64,000 nt of DNA from Alcanivorax nanhaiticus (GCF_000756665.1 NZ_ARXV01000001.1:186001-250000), one strand, 5' to 3'; counted from the first letter of the stretch, positions 9,076 to 19,900 are shown. The notes: generated by a model from the letters alone, not told the origin. Translations and numbers: made by a program.

Positions 9076-9178
9076 TGAATGCCCATATTCATGCAGCCAT
9101 TTTCATGCAGTAAGGTCACTATTTCATGGCACTCCTGACAGGCCAATGACAAAAACATTCAGCTCAGGGCTGAAAGCT

Positions 9179-9203
9179 CGCAACGGGCCTTAGGCCCGTT
9201 GCG
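9179..9203 (-). terminator. GC-rich hairpin downstream of the OmpW-like gene
   Basis: A perfect 11-bp stem (CGCAACGGGCC, loop TTA, GGCCCGTTGCG) lies just after the OmpW-like stop. On the minus strand the hairpin is followed only by a weak GAGCTTT, so it may work as a terminator with poor U-tract or as an mRNA 3'-end stabiliser. Confidence 0.55.
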
Positions 9204-9227
9204 GCGTTTTGGTTACCGTAATGTCAG

Positions 9228-10091
9228 TTAGAAGGTAAAACCCACACCGATGTGAAACGCATAGGTGTTCAGATCCGCCACAAATTCTGCGTCCCCCACT
9301 TCCGCATATTCATATTGCGGCAGCCCTTTCGGCTTGATGTAGGCATCTTCCACCGTTGCTTTAACGTCTGGCACGCTGAGGTATTTGAAATCGGCAGACA
9401 CCCACCAGTAATCCGTCATCTGGTAATCCAGCCCCAGCTGGCCAACAAAGCCAAACTTGTCTTCGATATCCAGTTCAGGCTCACCGACTTCCAACAGCAC
9501 AGGGTTAGTGACATGGCTGTCGTAGGTGAACAGATAAACCCAGCCCAGCCCCACATAAGGCCGAAGGCGACCATTGTTATTGAACCGCTTCACCAACGTG
9601 AACATGGGCGGCGCAACCTTGGTTTCCGCCACCTTTTCACCTAAGGCGGGCACTTCCGTGGGGATGCCGTTGGCCTCCGTCACCAGTGGCACATCCGCCA
9701 GTTTCCCCTTGGCTTTCAGCTCCAGCGTCGGCGGCAGTGCCGCCATGGTTTCAAAGGACCAACCGCCACCCCACAGCCCCCAGCGGAGCTTGTAGCCAAT
9801 GGTCGCCGCCGGCAGCAGCAGCGGATCGCTAAAAGCCTCCCCTTCCTGGGGTCCTGGTTCCACTGCCACTTCGGCAATTTCGGAAAGATTTTTCAGGGTA
9901 ATCGATTTGGTCTTAACATCCGGGTACATGTACAGCGCACCCATGCGGAAATACAGACGGTCCTCCCCGAACAGCTTCTGCACAAAGCCTACCCCGGGAT
10001 AATCAGGGCCGTACATTTCCTGCTGGGCATTCGACACGCCGCAAAGCAGCAACAAGCCGGGGATCACTATCGATCGAAACATGGTTTTCAT
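9228..10091 (-). CDS. OmpW-like outer-membrane beta-barrel protein
   Basis: A 287-residue protein with a signal peptide (MKTMFRSIVIPGLLLLCGVSNA). Alternating hydrophobic strands follow and the last residues are 'YAFHIGVGFTF', ending in phenylalanine as BAM-assembled barrels do. The pattern 'RLRPYVGLGWVYLFTYDSH' and 'LGLDYQMTDYWWVSADFKYLSV' resembles OmpW. It is longer than OmpW (about 210) because of extra extracellular loops. Its ATG overlaps the stop of the large Ig-like lipoprotein gene (TAATG), so both proteins are probably made together; OmpW-type barrels import small hydrophobic molecules, a plausible but unproven role in alkane uptake. Confidence 0.8.
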   Translation of the reverse strand: MKTMFRSIVIPGLLLLCGVSNAQQEMYGPDYPGVGFVQKLFGEDRLYFRMGALYMYPDVKTKSITLKNLSEIAEVAVEPGPQEGEAFSDPLLLPAATIGYKLRWGLWGGGWSFETMAALPPTLELKAKGKLADVPLVTEANGIPTEVPALGEKVAETKVAPPMFTLVKRFNNNGRLRPYVGLGWVYLFTYDSHVTNPVLLEVGEPELDIEDKFGFVGQLGLDYQMTDYWWVSADFKYLSVPDVKATVEDAYIKPKGLPQYEYAEVGDAEFVADLNTYAFHIGVGFTF

Positions 10092-13000
10092 TATTGCGCC
10101 CCCGCATCCAGTTGGCTCGCCGTGGTCATCAGTGCCTTGGCATGGGAATTCACGACCCGAATGCGAAACTGTCGCGGGTCGAGGGCCAATGTGGCCGTGG
10201 CAGGCGCAGGAATCGCACTGGTAATCAGGTCCGTCACTGGGGCCAGGAGGTCACCAATCAGGCTTGGCAGTACCCCCTGGTCTTCCAGAAAATCCGTATT
10301 GATGTTCAACACCAGATCCGCCGACATGGCCGTGCGGTTATCTGACACTAATGCGATCTTGCCGTTGGGCTGGTATTGAACGGGGCCCTGGATATAAGAG
10401 CTCAGACGAATACTGCGAACATTACCGGTACCCAGACCGCCGAGGATTTCCACATCCGGAGCGTCCATCAGGGCATCCAGACGAGCGATGAATTGAACCT
10501 CATCGGCACCGGCCTCGTTGATCACAAAACCGCGCAGCGGAGTGTCGCGCAGGTGCTCGTCAAAGTATGGACTGAAACGCAGCACCAACGGCCCGGTATC
10601 CAGTTCCAGCGGCACCAGCCCTGCCACGGTGGCGGTCATCACCAGATTGGTTCCCATTACAATCTCGGGATTGATCTCCACCGGAATCATGAAATCCCCT
10701 TCAGTGGTGATGCAGAACACTTCATCGTTCTCGTCAACGAAGCGCTCGTCCGCACACCAGGTGCGCTGATCACCATTCCGGGATTCCAGGTTCAGGCCGA
10801 AGTAGTCCAGTGCAATAGGTTCCTTCTCCAGGAACGCCATCGGCAGACCCGCAGAGGTATATGCCACGCCACCATTGGCCAGCGAGGCATCCGTCACCAA
10901 GCCTCCAAATTCCTTGATGTTCGCCGTAGCGTTGTTTTTTCCGGCAGGGAGTTCGGAGTCATCCTGATAACCGTTGCCGTTCACATCGGTGTAATCCCGG
11001 GTGATCACGGTGGCGAAGATGGCCCCGTTATCCGGCTCTGCGGTGATATCCAGTACGATATTGGGACCACCCGCATTGGGGCCACCATCCGCGTCATCGT
11101 CCGGGTTACCGATGCCCATCAGCGGATCGGTATTCAGTGCATACCCCAGACCGTTGCGGAACACGCCTGCAGCGTCATTCCCGCCATTAATCACGATGCG
11201 GTACCGCTCTCCCACCACGATTCGGTTCGGTTCCGGGTAAGCCCTCACCCGCAAGGGATTTTTCTGCAGCGACAGCGGGATTGTCGCCCAGCTGCCTTCC
11301 ACACTTTCACCCAGACAGATTGCGCCGGTCTCACATTGGCTACCGTCAGCAGAGATCGCTCCTGGCTCAATCGTGGCCAGATCCATCGGCTGGTTGAAAG
11401 TCAGCTCGATGGGCCGGCTAACGTCATAGAGAAAATCGCTGTACAGGTAATCCGGCTCATAGGTGTCATCACTGGCCGCTTCGTCCGCGCCAATCCCCCC
11501 GGCACAACGGCCTGACTTGCCCTCTTCCAGATCGATATCCACCAGCGCACAACCAATGCCCGGATACATGCCAATCAGCACCGGTGCCGCGTTCGGTTTC
11601 GCCGTCGCCTGATAACTGGAGGTAGTGAAGTTCAAGATGCCATCTCCCTGGGTGGCATCGTCCGGAGACAGCATCAATGGAGACGGCTCGTACAGTCCCA
11701 TGTCCGTAATGCTGGCGCCCAGGTTCAACTGGAAATCCGCCCCCAGCGCCATCGGGCTCAGGGGAGTCACCACCACGGCAGAACCGGTGCTGCGTACCTG
11801 AATCGGCACATCAGTACCGGCGGTAAGGTTGGTCAGGGTCACACCCGGCAAGGTGTTCACATCCACCGGTTCATTGAAGGTGATAATGATGTTATCCGCT
11901 GGATCCGCCGCCGGCTCACCATCCACCGGCAAGGCACCGGTCACAATCAGGGGATCGGCGTTGGACTTGTCGAACGGGAAATCCACATCCGCACGAATCC
12001 CCAGAGCGAAGTCCGCGCTCACCGTGGTAGCACCACTGAACAGATCCAGCTCCAGAGTGCGGAACACTTCAAACGTCAGGGCACCATCTTTGACATCCAC
12101 CACGCCCACCGCGCGGATGTGCATCAGATTCTGGTTAATGGAACCATTGCCGTCAGGATTCTCGGCATGCATGGCCAGGTCGAAATCCATATACACATGT
12201 AGCGGAGCCAACTCGTCATCCGGATTCACGCCCTTGGGACGATAGGGATTCTTGGTCAAGAAACCGGTCACATCCGTCACGAAAGTACCGATGATGTCAC
12301 CACTGCTGATCTTGGTATCCACTTCCCCACCCAGCTTGATGGGATCGATGCCGGTAATGCGCAGCTGCTGGCCCGCACGTGCAACTACCGGGGTGGCATC
12401 CGGAAACTGCGATGGCCTGCCCAACCAGCCTTCAAGGGTCACGGGCTTGGTATCTACCCTCGTGGTACCCAGTGCCACCGTTTCCAGATTGAACTGATTC
12501 AGCGGCTCGCCATGCAGGCGGGAAATGGAGGGGTAACCTGCTTCGCCCAGAGTCGGGTCTGCTTTCATCAACTGACGGATCTCCGGATTTTCGTCGTCGA
12601 CAGAAGCTTTGGACAGCAGCGGGACAAACTCGTAGGTGACATCCGTCACCGCGTCCTCATCAAAATCCTCAACGCCACTGAGGGTCACCTGATAGGTTTC
12701 TCCGCCAATCAAGTCAGTGCGTGGATCCAGCGTGATGTACTGGCGCTCAGACAGCATGTTCACATCCACCAGCTCTCGCGCGCCGGTCAGTTCACCCTGC
12801 TCATCTCTTAGCAGCTGCTCCAGCTTCACCGTACTGCCGTATTGCACGGAGCTCTGCACCAGCGGTTCGGTAAAGGTAAGACGCACCGGAGCAAAATCCA
12901 TAAACGGGAAGCGCCCTTCAACATCAGAACCCGGCAGATACACCTCCGGCTTCTCCATATTGATGGCGAGCACGGAAGGCGCGGCATTGGGGACCGATGC

Positions 13001-13453
13001 ATATTGACGGGTCCGGAAAGTAATAAGCGGCCCCTTTCCGCCCAGATTCACCACGTTGCTGGCCATGCCATTGGAAAGCCACAGGCGATATTCCTCACCT
13101 TCGCGCAAATTCTTCATGGAAAAAGTCAGAGTGCGATTCCGGTTGGTCAGTTGCGCAGACGACAGATCAACCAATTCACCGTCGCTGTCCACCAGGCAAA
13201 TCGGCCCTCGGTAGTTCTCCCCATCGAGATCACAACCGGCAGTCACTGCTGACGCCCTGATAGCGGAAGAAAAGGTCAGCACCATCTTGCTGCCAGTAGG
13301 GAGGTCCACCATGCCGTCAGAAGGATAGGCATAAATCAGCGCCTGCCCCGGGTCCGGCGGGATAAACACATCCGGATCTTCTTCACAGGCGTAGAGCAGT
13401 GGAAGACCGAGAAACACGGAGGTGGCGGTGAGGAATTTTTTTGTGCGCATCAT
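10091..13453 (-). CDS. Large Ig-like (SbsA/Big_5-type) surface lipoprotein
   Basis: A 1120-residue exported protein. The N-terminus has a signal sequence ending LPLLYAC, a slightly atypical lipobox (Tyr at -2). After an acidic tether (EEDPDVFIPPDPGQ) several Ig-like repeats of the SbsA/Big_5 type are visible: 'IYAYPSDGMVDLPTGSKMVLTFSSAI', 'FAPVRLTFTEPLV', 'GEPAADPADNIIITFNEPVD', 'PIELTFNQPMD'. Each has the 'hypothetical extremes then TF(N/S/T)xP(h)' signature. The protein is rich in Asp and poor in Lys. It is coupled to the OmpW-like gene, which suggests an outer-membrane complex. No enzymatic domain is seen; adhesion or surface structure is a guess. Confidence 0.8.
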   Translation of the reverse strand: MMRTKKFLTATSVFLGLPLLYACEEDPDVFIPPDPGQALIYAYPSDGMVDLPTGSKMVLTFSSAIRASAVTAGCDLDGENYRGPICLVDSDGELVDLSSAQLTNRNRTLTFSMKNLREGEEYRLWLSNGMASNVVNLGGKGPLITFRTRQYASVPNAAPSVLAINMEKPEVYLPGSDVEGRFPFMDFAPVRLTFTEPLVQSSVQYGSTVKLEQLLRDEQGELTGARELVDVNMLSERQYITLDPRTDLIGGETYQVTLSGVEDFDEDAVTDVTYEFVPLLSKASVDDENPEIRQLMKADPTLGEAGYPSISRLHGEPLNQFNLETVALGTTRVDTKPVTLEGWLGRPSQFPDATPVVARAGQQLRITGIDPIKLGGEVDTKISSGDIIGTFVTDVTGFLTKNPYRPKGVNPDDELAPLHVYMDFDLAMHAENPDGNGSINQNLMHIRAVGVVDVKDGALTFEVFRTLELDLFSGATTVSADFALGIRADVDFPFDKSNADPLIVTGALPVDGEPAADPADNIIITFNEPVDVNTLPGVTLTNLTAGTDVPIQVRSTGSAVVVTPLSPMALGADFQLNLGASITDMGLYEPSPLMLSPDDATQGDGILNFTTSSYQATAKPNAAPVLIGMYPGIGCALVDIDLEEGKSGRCAGGIGADEAASDDTYEPDYLYSDFLYDVSRPIELTFNQPMDLATIEPGAISADGSQCETGAICLGESVEGSWATIPLSLQKNPLRVRAYPEPNRIVVGERYRIVINGGNDAAGVFRNGLGYALNTDPLMGIGNPDDDADGGPNAGGPNIVLDITAEPDNGAIFATVITRDYTDVNGNGYQDDSELPAGKNNATANIKEFGGLVTDASLANGGVAYTSAGLPMAFLEKEPIALDYFGLNLESRNGDQRTWCADERFVDENDEVFCITTEGDFMIPVEINPEIVMGTNLVMTATVAGLVPLELDTGPLVLRFSPYFDEHLRDTPLRGFVINEAGADEVQFIARLDALMDAPDVEILGGLGTGNVRSIRLSSYIQGPVQYQPNGKIALVSDNRTAMSADLVLNINTDFLEDQGVLPSLIGDLLAPVTDLITSAIPAPATATLALDPRQFRIRVVNSHAKALMTTASQLDAGAQ

Positions 13454-13851
13454 TTCACCCTGTTCTTGTTTTCGGACTACATAGTCACGGAGCAGGGGTA
13501 ATGCATTCGATGGTGCGCTGGTATCTGCGCGTTATCGTTTGTAATTTAAAAATCCACAAAAAACAGGGTTTTATCTACCAAAAAGTATACAGAGACACCA
13601 GATGTGTTCTTGTCTCAAACCAAAACACCTACATTTACAGGCTCTGCGTCATAGCGGCCAACAAAATGCGTTTACGCGTTTATCAATTTGTTGCTTAACG
13701 AATGAGTGACATAAATAACCGCAGCATGACGAATTTATTCACCGCCAAATCACACTGAAAGAGATTCGAAAGTGCTCCGTCGCACCAATTCCTACTGGCG
13801 GGAGGAATATCTGCGTCCAATCAGCGGATTCCCGCCGGCCATCGGCACCAC
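13454..13851. other. Intergenic region upstream of the Ig-like lipoprotein
   Basis: About 400 nt without a credible gene. It is AT-richer than the surroundings around 13530-13750 and probably holds the promoter and leader of the minus-strand lipoprotein operon. No repeat or RNA structure stood out. Confidence 0.5.
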
Positions 13852-14781
13852 TTAGCCTGCGGATGGCTGTCGCATCTTCAAGGCAGCCAGTATCGTCTCA
13901 AGGCGAGGAACTGGCACTTGGAGTCGGTTCGCAATCGACACCACATTACCCAGAATGGCATCCAGCTCGATGGGCCGCTGGTTCAGGTAATCCAGCGCCA
14001 TGGAATTCTTGTAGGCCCCCATGGCTCGGGTGCCCGGAATATTTTTCTCGATGATAGTGTCAGGCAGCTCATAACCGTCAGCCCTCGCGACGACAATCAC
14101 TTCCTCCATCAACGCACGAATCAGTGATTCTCCTCCCGGCGCATCCAGCATGGTGAGTGTATCCGCACCGTTGGCGAGCACACTCAACGGGTTGAACGCC
14201 GCATTCCAGACACACTTGCGCCAGCGCTCACCGACGATCGCTTCGCTGGCATCAACCTGGATTCCGGCCTTTTTAAACAAGGCAGACACCCGCTGGCAAT
14301 GTTCATCAAATCCATTCGGAAACGAACCCATGACAAGCTGACCATAAGCCTGATGATTCACCTGACCGGCCCCTACACGGCTCACCGCAATAAACGCCAG
14401 ACAACTGACCAAAGGACGATCGGGGTAGGCGTCCAGCAGTTCGCGCTCAATATCCAGCCCATTTTCAATCAACACCAGCACGGTCTGCTTGCCCATCCAG
14501 GGGCGCACCAGCGCAGCACGGTCAACGCCGGGGAGCACTTTGACACACAGCAGGATGTAGTCCGGCGCGGCAACCGGAGTATCCCCGTCACGATAGACAT
14601 GGTCTGGTTGCCAGGAGAGATCGCCCAGGGTGCTGTTGATATGGAATCCGGATTGGCTAACCACCTCATAGTCCGAGCGCAGCACCACGCTGACCTCGCA
14701 CCCTGCCCGCTTCAGCAACGCACCATAAAAACTGCCGATGGCACCGGCACCGATGATCAGAAAGCGAGGTTGGTCTGTCAT
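13852..14781 (-). CDS. 2-dehydropantoate 2-reductase family protein (PanE/ApbA)
   Basis: A 309-residue NADPH-dependent ketopantoate reductase family member. The Rossmann motif GAGAIGSFYG is at residue 11 onward, and 'WRKCVWNAAFNPLSVL' carries the catalytic lysine with the following asparagine; the family's C-terminal helical domain follows (YKNSMALDYLNQRPIELDAILGNVV). The reaction would be ketopantoate to pantoate in pantothenate synthesis. Many genomes carry paralogues of this family with other 2-keto substrates, so the gene symbol panE is not assigned. Confidence 0.85.
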   Translation of the reverse strand: MTDQPRFLIIGAGAIGSFYGALLKRAGCEVSVVLRSDYEVVSQSGFHINSTLGDLSWQPDHVYRDGDTPVAAPDYILLCVKVLPGVDRAALVRPWMGKQTVLVLIENGLDIERELLDAYPDRPLVSCLAFIAVSRVGAGQVNHQAYGQLVMGSFPNGFDEHCQRVSALFKKAGIQVDASEAIVGERWRKCVWNAAFNPLSVLANGADTLTMLDAPGGESLIRALMEEVIVVARADGYELPDTIIEKNIPGTRAMGAYKNSMALDYLNQRPIELDAILGNVVSIANRLQVPVPRLETILAALKMRQPSAG

Positions 14782-14874
14782 GGAAAATCTCTGGTATGAG
14801 GTTGAAGTATTCAGACACCCGCGTACAACAGCGGGAATGCCATGATACGCGGGGAAGCAACCCGCCAGAAGGGA

Positions 14875-15522
14875 TCAGGCAGAGCGTGGCCGCTGACGCA
14901 GCGAAGGACTGTGTGCCAGCGAGAACAGACAGGTCTCTACGAAGCCGTCTGCCTCCTCGGCAAGATCGACACACTCGTTGTCCAGCAACCAGTACATGAT
15001 CATCCCCGTGAGCTGGCTATGCAGCCAGACCACTGCCCGGCTCACATCCAGATCCGCCGGTAGCTGTTCACGGCTGATCGCGTTACTTAGTACCTGGCCA
15101 AGTCGACGGGAGGACTCCCGACACTTTTCTCGTTGCATGCCCAGCAGGCACAGATTGTCACCGCTGAATTCACACTTGTGGAAGATGATCTCGAAGATAC
15201 GCCGCTGACCAGGATCATTGACCACTTGCTGCAGCAGGAATGTCATGAATTCGGCCAATCGCCCAAGCGGGTCCGGCTCTTCCGGGTCTTCCGCCTTTTC
15301 GGAAAGAATGTCGAAAAGCAGCCGCCCCCGCTCGACCATAGCCATAAAGAGGTCATGTTTATTTTTGAAATGCCAGTAGATCGCCCCTCGTGTCACACCG
15401 GCCTGAGTGGCAATATCGTTAAGAGAGGCTGACAACACACCATCACGCTGGAACACCCGCTCAGCCGCATCAAGAATTTGCGTACGGGTTTCCATCGCTT
15501 CGGATTTGGTGCGTCTAACCAT
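14875..15522 (-). CDS. TetR-family repressor of the RND pump (AcrR/TtgR-like)
   Basis: A 215-residue regulator. The N-terminal helix-turn-helix (ETRTQILDAAERVFQRDGV, then IATQAGVTRGAIYWHFKNKHDLFMAMV) is the AcrR/TtgR/NalC-type signature, and the C-terminal domain is the drug-binding part. The start at 15522 is used because an upstream ATG at 15582 would run into the operator. It is divergent from the AcrA/AcrB-like genes. A long perfect inverted repeat between them is the likely operator. By analogy, hydrophobic compounds release the repressor and switch on the pump. Confidence 0.93.
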   Translation of the reverse strand: MVRRTKSEAMETRTQILDAAERVFQRDGVLSASLNDIATQAGVTRGAIYWHFKNKHDLFMAMVERGRLLFDILSEKAEDPEEPDPLGRLAEFMTFLLQQVVNDPGQRRIFEIIFHKCEFSGDNLCLLGMQREKCRESSRRLGQVLSNAISREQLPADLDVSRAVVWLHSQLTGMIMYWLLDNECVDLAEEADGFVETCLFSLAHSPSLRQRPRSA

Positions 15523-15572
15523 AGGGGACCTGCCGGAATGGAGCAGAAAAATCGATCTAACCGTCCAATGAC

Positions 15573-15602
15573 ATATATACATTCATGCTTGAATGTATAT
15601 AT
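15573..15602. promoter_or_regulatory. AcrR-type operator between repressor and pump genes
   Basis: A perfect inverted repeat: TATATACATTCA, spacer TGCT, TGAATGTATATA, extended by one more pair on each side. The half-sites ACATTCA/TGAATGT resemble the E. coli AcrR and Pseudomonas TtgR operators. It sits 51 nt in front of the repressor start and 87 nt in front of the pump start, so one site can control both directions. Confidence 0.88.
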
Positions 15603-15688
15603 AATGAACTTGATTCATTTTTATTACAACCCCGCCCATCTGCGACCCGGCAGAGCTTCTGGCGTGAATTCCAAGAACTGAGGTAACT

Positions 15689-16882
15689 ATGCGCAGCGGA
15701 TTGCTTTTCCCCATCACCGCCCTACTTCTGGCCTTGCAGCTGGCGGGATGCGACGACAGCGGCAACCAGGGGGGACAGAACCCTCAACAGGCTCCTGAAG
15801 TCGGCTATATCACCGTCCAGTCCAAAACCGTAACGCTGAACCGTGAACTACCGGGTCGCACCACCGCCCACCGGATCGCCGAAGTGCGCCCACAGGTAAG
15901 CGGCGTCATCGAGAATCGTCTGTTTGACGAAGGCCAGGAAGTGGAAGCGGGTCAGCCTCTCTACAAGATCGACGACCGCACTTACCGTGCCGCCGTGGCC
16001 ACCGCCCGTGCCGAACTGGCTCGCGCCCAGGCCACCTTGCATTCCAACGAGCTGCGCGAGAAACGCTTCCGCCAGTTGCTGGAAAAGCGCTCAGTGAGTC
16101 AGCAGGAATATGATGAAGCCCGCGCCCAGCTGGACGAGAACAAAGCCGCCGTGGCCGCCGCCCGCGCCAGCCTGCAAAGCGCCCAGATCAATCTGGACTA
16201 CGCCACCATCAAGGCCCCTATTAGTGGCCGGATTGGTCGCTCCAGTGTGACCGCAGGTGCGCTGGTTACCGCCAACCAGGCGCAGACCCTGGCCACCATC
16301 CGCCAGCTGGATCCCATCTTTGTGGACCTGACCCAATCCAGCAACGATCTGCGTCAGCTACGCGAAGCCATGAAGAATGGCGAGCTCCAACAAGTCAGTG
16401 ATGATGCCGCCCGTATCACCCTGCTGCTAGAAGATGGCAGCCCCTACAGCCAGCCCGGCCGCCTGCAGTTCTCCGAATATGCAGTGGATGAAAGCACCGG
16501 CTCGGTAACGCTGCGCGCCCTGTTCCCGAACCCGGACGGTGAGCTGTTGCCAGGCATGTTTGTACGTGGCCGCCTGCCAGAAGGTCAGCGGGACAACACC
16601 ATTCTGGTTCCCCAGAAAGCCATCAGCCGAGACCCTACCGGTCAGGCCTATGCCATGGTGATCGGCGAGAACAACATGATCGCCAGGGTGAAAGTGGAAA
16701 CCGACCGCGCGGTGAAAAGCCAGTGGTTGATCTCCTCCGGCCTGAGTGCCGGCGACCGGCTGGTAGTAGATGGACTGCAGCGCATCCAGCCTGGCATGCC
16801 AGTCACACCAGTAGACACCGAGGCATCACAGCAAAACGCAACCCAGGCCCCCGCTAGCGGGGACGAGACTCCGGCACAGTAA
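15689..16882 (+). CDS. RND efflux periplasmic adaptor (AcrA/MexA family)
   Basis: A 397-residue lipoprotein with lipobox LAGC, the same length as E. coli AcrA. The order is typical: split lipoyl domain (VRPQVSGVIENRLFDEGQEVEAGQPLYKID, later NLDYATIKAPISGRIGRSSVTAGALV), an alpha-hairpin coiled coil (about 100-165), a beta-barrel (LDPIFVDLTQSSNDL) and the membrane-proximal domain (GLSAGDRLVVDGLQRIQPGMPV). It bridges the inner-membrane pump encoded next and a TolC-like channel that is not in this window. RBS-like GAGGTAAC lies before the ATG. Confidence 0.96.
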   Translation: MRSGLLFPITALLLALQLAGCDDSGNQGGQNPQQAPEVGYITVQSKTVTLNRELPGRTTAHRIAEVRPQVSGVIENRLFDEGQEVEAGQPLYKIDDRTYRAAVATARAELARAQATLHSNELREKRFRQLLEKRSVSQQEYDEARAQLDENKAAVAAARASLQSAQINLDYATIKAPISGRIGRSSVTAGALVTANQAQTLATIRQLDPIFVDLTQSSNDLRQLREAMKNGELQQVSDDAARITLLLEDGSPYSQPGRLQFSEYAVDESTGSVTLRALFPNPDGELLPGMFVRGRLPEGQRDNTILVPQKAISRDPTGQAYAMVIGENNMIARVKVETDRAVKSQWLISSGLSAGDRLVVDGLQRIQPGMPVTPVDTEASQQNATQAPASGDETPAQ

Positions 16883-16909
16883 CGCAGCCATTCGACCAGC
16901 GGGATTTTC

Positions 16910-19900
16910 ATGGCCAGATTCTTTATTGATCGTCCAATCTTTGCCTGGGTAATCGCCATCATCATGATGATGGCCGGTGCACTGGCAATCTACACACTCC
17001 CTATTGAGCAGTACCCCTCAGTGGCACCGCCAGCGGTGACCATTGCGGGTAACTACCCGGGTGCGTCTGCAAAAACGGTGGAAGACTCCGTAACGCAGGT
17101 AATCGAGCAGCAAATGAACGGCATCGATAACCTGATGTACATGAGCTCCAGCAGCGACTCATTCGGTAACGCTCAAATCAGCCTGACGTTTGCTCCCGGC
17201 ACTGACCCGGACATCGCCCAGGTTCAGGTACAGAACAAACTCCAGCTGGCCACTCCCCTGCTCCCGCAGGAAGTGCAACAGCAGGGCATGCAAGTCACCA
17301 AGAGCTCCGATTCCTTCCTGATGGTGGTCGGCTTCACCTCCGAAGATGGCAGCCTGACCCGTGCCGACCTGGCGGATTATGTGGCATCCAACCTTCAGGA
17401 CCCCATCAGCCGGGTGGCTGGCGTCGGCCAGATTCAGCTGTTCGGTGCGCCCTATGCCATGCGTATCTGGCTGGATCCGAACCAGCTGAACAAGTTTGAT
17501 CTCACCCCGCAAGACGTGGTGCAAACCATCCGTGTGCAGAACAACCAGGTGGCCAGCGGTCAGCTGGGCGGCGCCCCCGCCGTTCCCGGCCAGCAACTCA
17601 ATGCCACCATCATTGCCCAGACTCGTCTCGAAGACACCGAGGAATTCAAGAACATCCTTCTCAAGGTTAATCAGGATGGCTCCCAGGTATTCCTTGGTGA
17701 TGTGGCCCGGGTAGAACTGGCCGCCCAGAGTTACGACATTGCCGGCCGTTATAACGGCAAACCGGCTGCCGGTATCGCCGTGAACCTGGCCACCGGGGCC
17801 AACGCACTGGAAACCGCTGAGGCCCTGCGCGCCCGTCTGGCAGAACTGCAGCCGTTCTTCCCGGACAAGATGGAAATGGTGTTCCCCTACGACACCACCC
17901 CGTTTGTGAGCATTTCCATTGAGGAAGTGGTGCACACCCTGTTCGAAGCCATCGTGCTGGTATTCCTGGTGATGTACCTGTTCTTGCAGAACTTCCGCGC
18001 CACCCTGATCCCGACTCTGGCGGTACCAGTCGTACTGCTGGGTACTTTTGCGGTGCTGGCCGCCTTCGGCTTCTCCATCAACACCCTCACCATGTTCGGC
18101 ATGGTGCTGGCCATTGGCCTGTTGGTGGATGATGCCATCGTGGTGGTGGAGAATGTGGAACGGGTCATGCACGAGGAAGGCCTCCCGCCCAAGGAGGCCA
18201 CCCGCAAGTCCATGGGACAGATCACCGGCGCGCTGGTCGGTATCGCCCTGGTGCTCTCAGCGGTATTCGTCCCCATGGCCTTCTTCCCCGGTTCCACCGG
18301 CGCGATTTATCGCCAGTTCTCCATCACCATCGTCTCTGCCATGGTGCTCTCGGTGCTGGTCGCTCTGATTCTGACTCCAGCCCTTTGTGCCACCATGCTC
18401 AAGGCCAAGGACAGCGAACATCAGACTGATCACGGTTTCTTCGGCTGGTTCAACCGCACTTTCGACAGCAGCAGCCGCAAATACCAGGGCAGCGTAGAGA
18501 AGATCCTCGGTCGCCGTGGCCGTTATCTGCTGATCTATGTGGTGATCGTGGGCGTACTCGGCTTCAGCTTCCTGCGCCTGCCCTCCAGCTTCCTGCCCGA
18601 TGAAGACCAGGGCATCCTGTTCACTCTGGTGACGCTGCCGGCGGGCTCCACTCAGGAGCAAACCGTGGAAGTCCTGGAGAAGATGGAAGACTACTACCTC
18701 AACGAGGAATCAGCGGCAGTGGATGGCCTGTTCACCGTGGCCGGCTTCAGCTTCACCGGCCGTGGCCAGAATGCTGGCATGGCCTTCGTGAATCTGAAGG
18801 ATTGGTCTGAACGGGATCTGTCGGTAGACGGCGCCAATCAGGTAGTGGGACGAGCCATGGGCTACTTCTCCACCATCCGTGAGGCCATGATGTTCGCCCT
18901 CAGCCCGCCGTCGATTCCGGCGCTGGGCAACGCCAGTGGTTTTGATTTCCAGCTGCTTGACCAGTCAGGCCAGGGCCATGAAGCACTGATCAATGCCCGC
19001 AACATGATGCTCGGCATGGCCAGCCAGGATCCGCGCCTGATCGCTGTGCGCCCCAACGGACTGGAAGACAGCCCCCAGTACCAGATCGATATCGACCAGC
19101 AAAAAGCCAAGGCGCTGGGCCTGTCCATCAGTGACATCAACAGCACCCTGCAGATTGCCTGGGGTTCCAGCTACGTGAACAACTTTGTGGATCGTGGCCG
19201 GGTGAAGCGGGTATATGTTCAGGCAGATGCCCCCTACCGCATGCTGCCCAAGAACATTGATGACTGGTTCGTGCGTAATAATCAGGGCGAAATGGTGCCA
19301 TTCTCCGCCTTCGCCACCGGTCACTGGAGCTATGGTTCACCCAAACTGGAACGTTACAACGGGGTATCGTCCGTGAACATTCAGGGCAACGCAGCACCAG
19401 GCTACAGTACCGGTGATGCCATGGATGCCATGGAAGAGCTGGCCGCCAAACTGCCGCCCGGCTTCGGCTTCGAATGGACTGGCATGTCCTATCAGGAACG
19501 CCAATCCGGTGATCAGGCCCCTGCGCTGTATATCATCTCGTTGCTGGTGGTATTCCTGTGTCTGGCAGCCCTGTATGAAAGCTGGTCTATCCCCTTCGCG
19601 GTAATGCTGGTCGTCCCGCTGGGGATTCTCGGTGCCGTGCTGGCAGCCACCTTCCGGGAGCTCAACAACGATGTATTCTTCCAGGTTGGCCTGCTAACCA
19701 CTATTGGTCTATCGGCGAAGAACGCCATTCTGATTGCCGAATTCGCACTGGAGCTGGAACAGAAAGGCGAACATCTGCTCAAGGCCACCCTGGAAGCGGT
19801 GCGCATGCGACTGCGGCCGATCCTGATGACGTCGCTGGCCTTCATGCTCGGGGTAACCCCGCTGATGATCAGTACCGGTGCCGGCGCAGGTGCCCGTAAC

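Noticed and set aside
10376..11515. A 379-codon frame antisense to the Ig-like lipoprotein gene
   Set aside because: Low-complexity His/Gln/Ile-rich translation with no family; the opposite strand encodes recognisable Ig-like repeats and a signal peptide.
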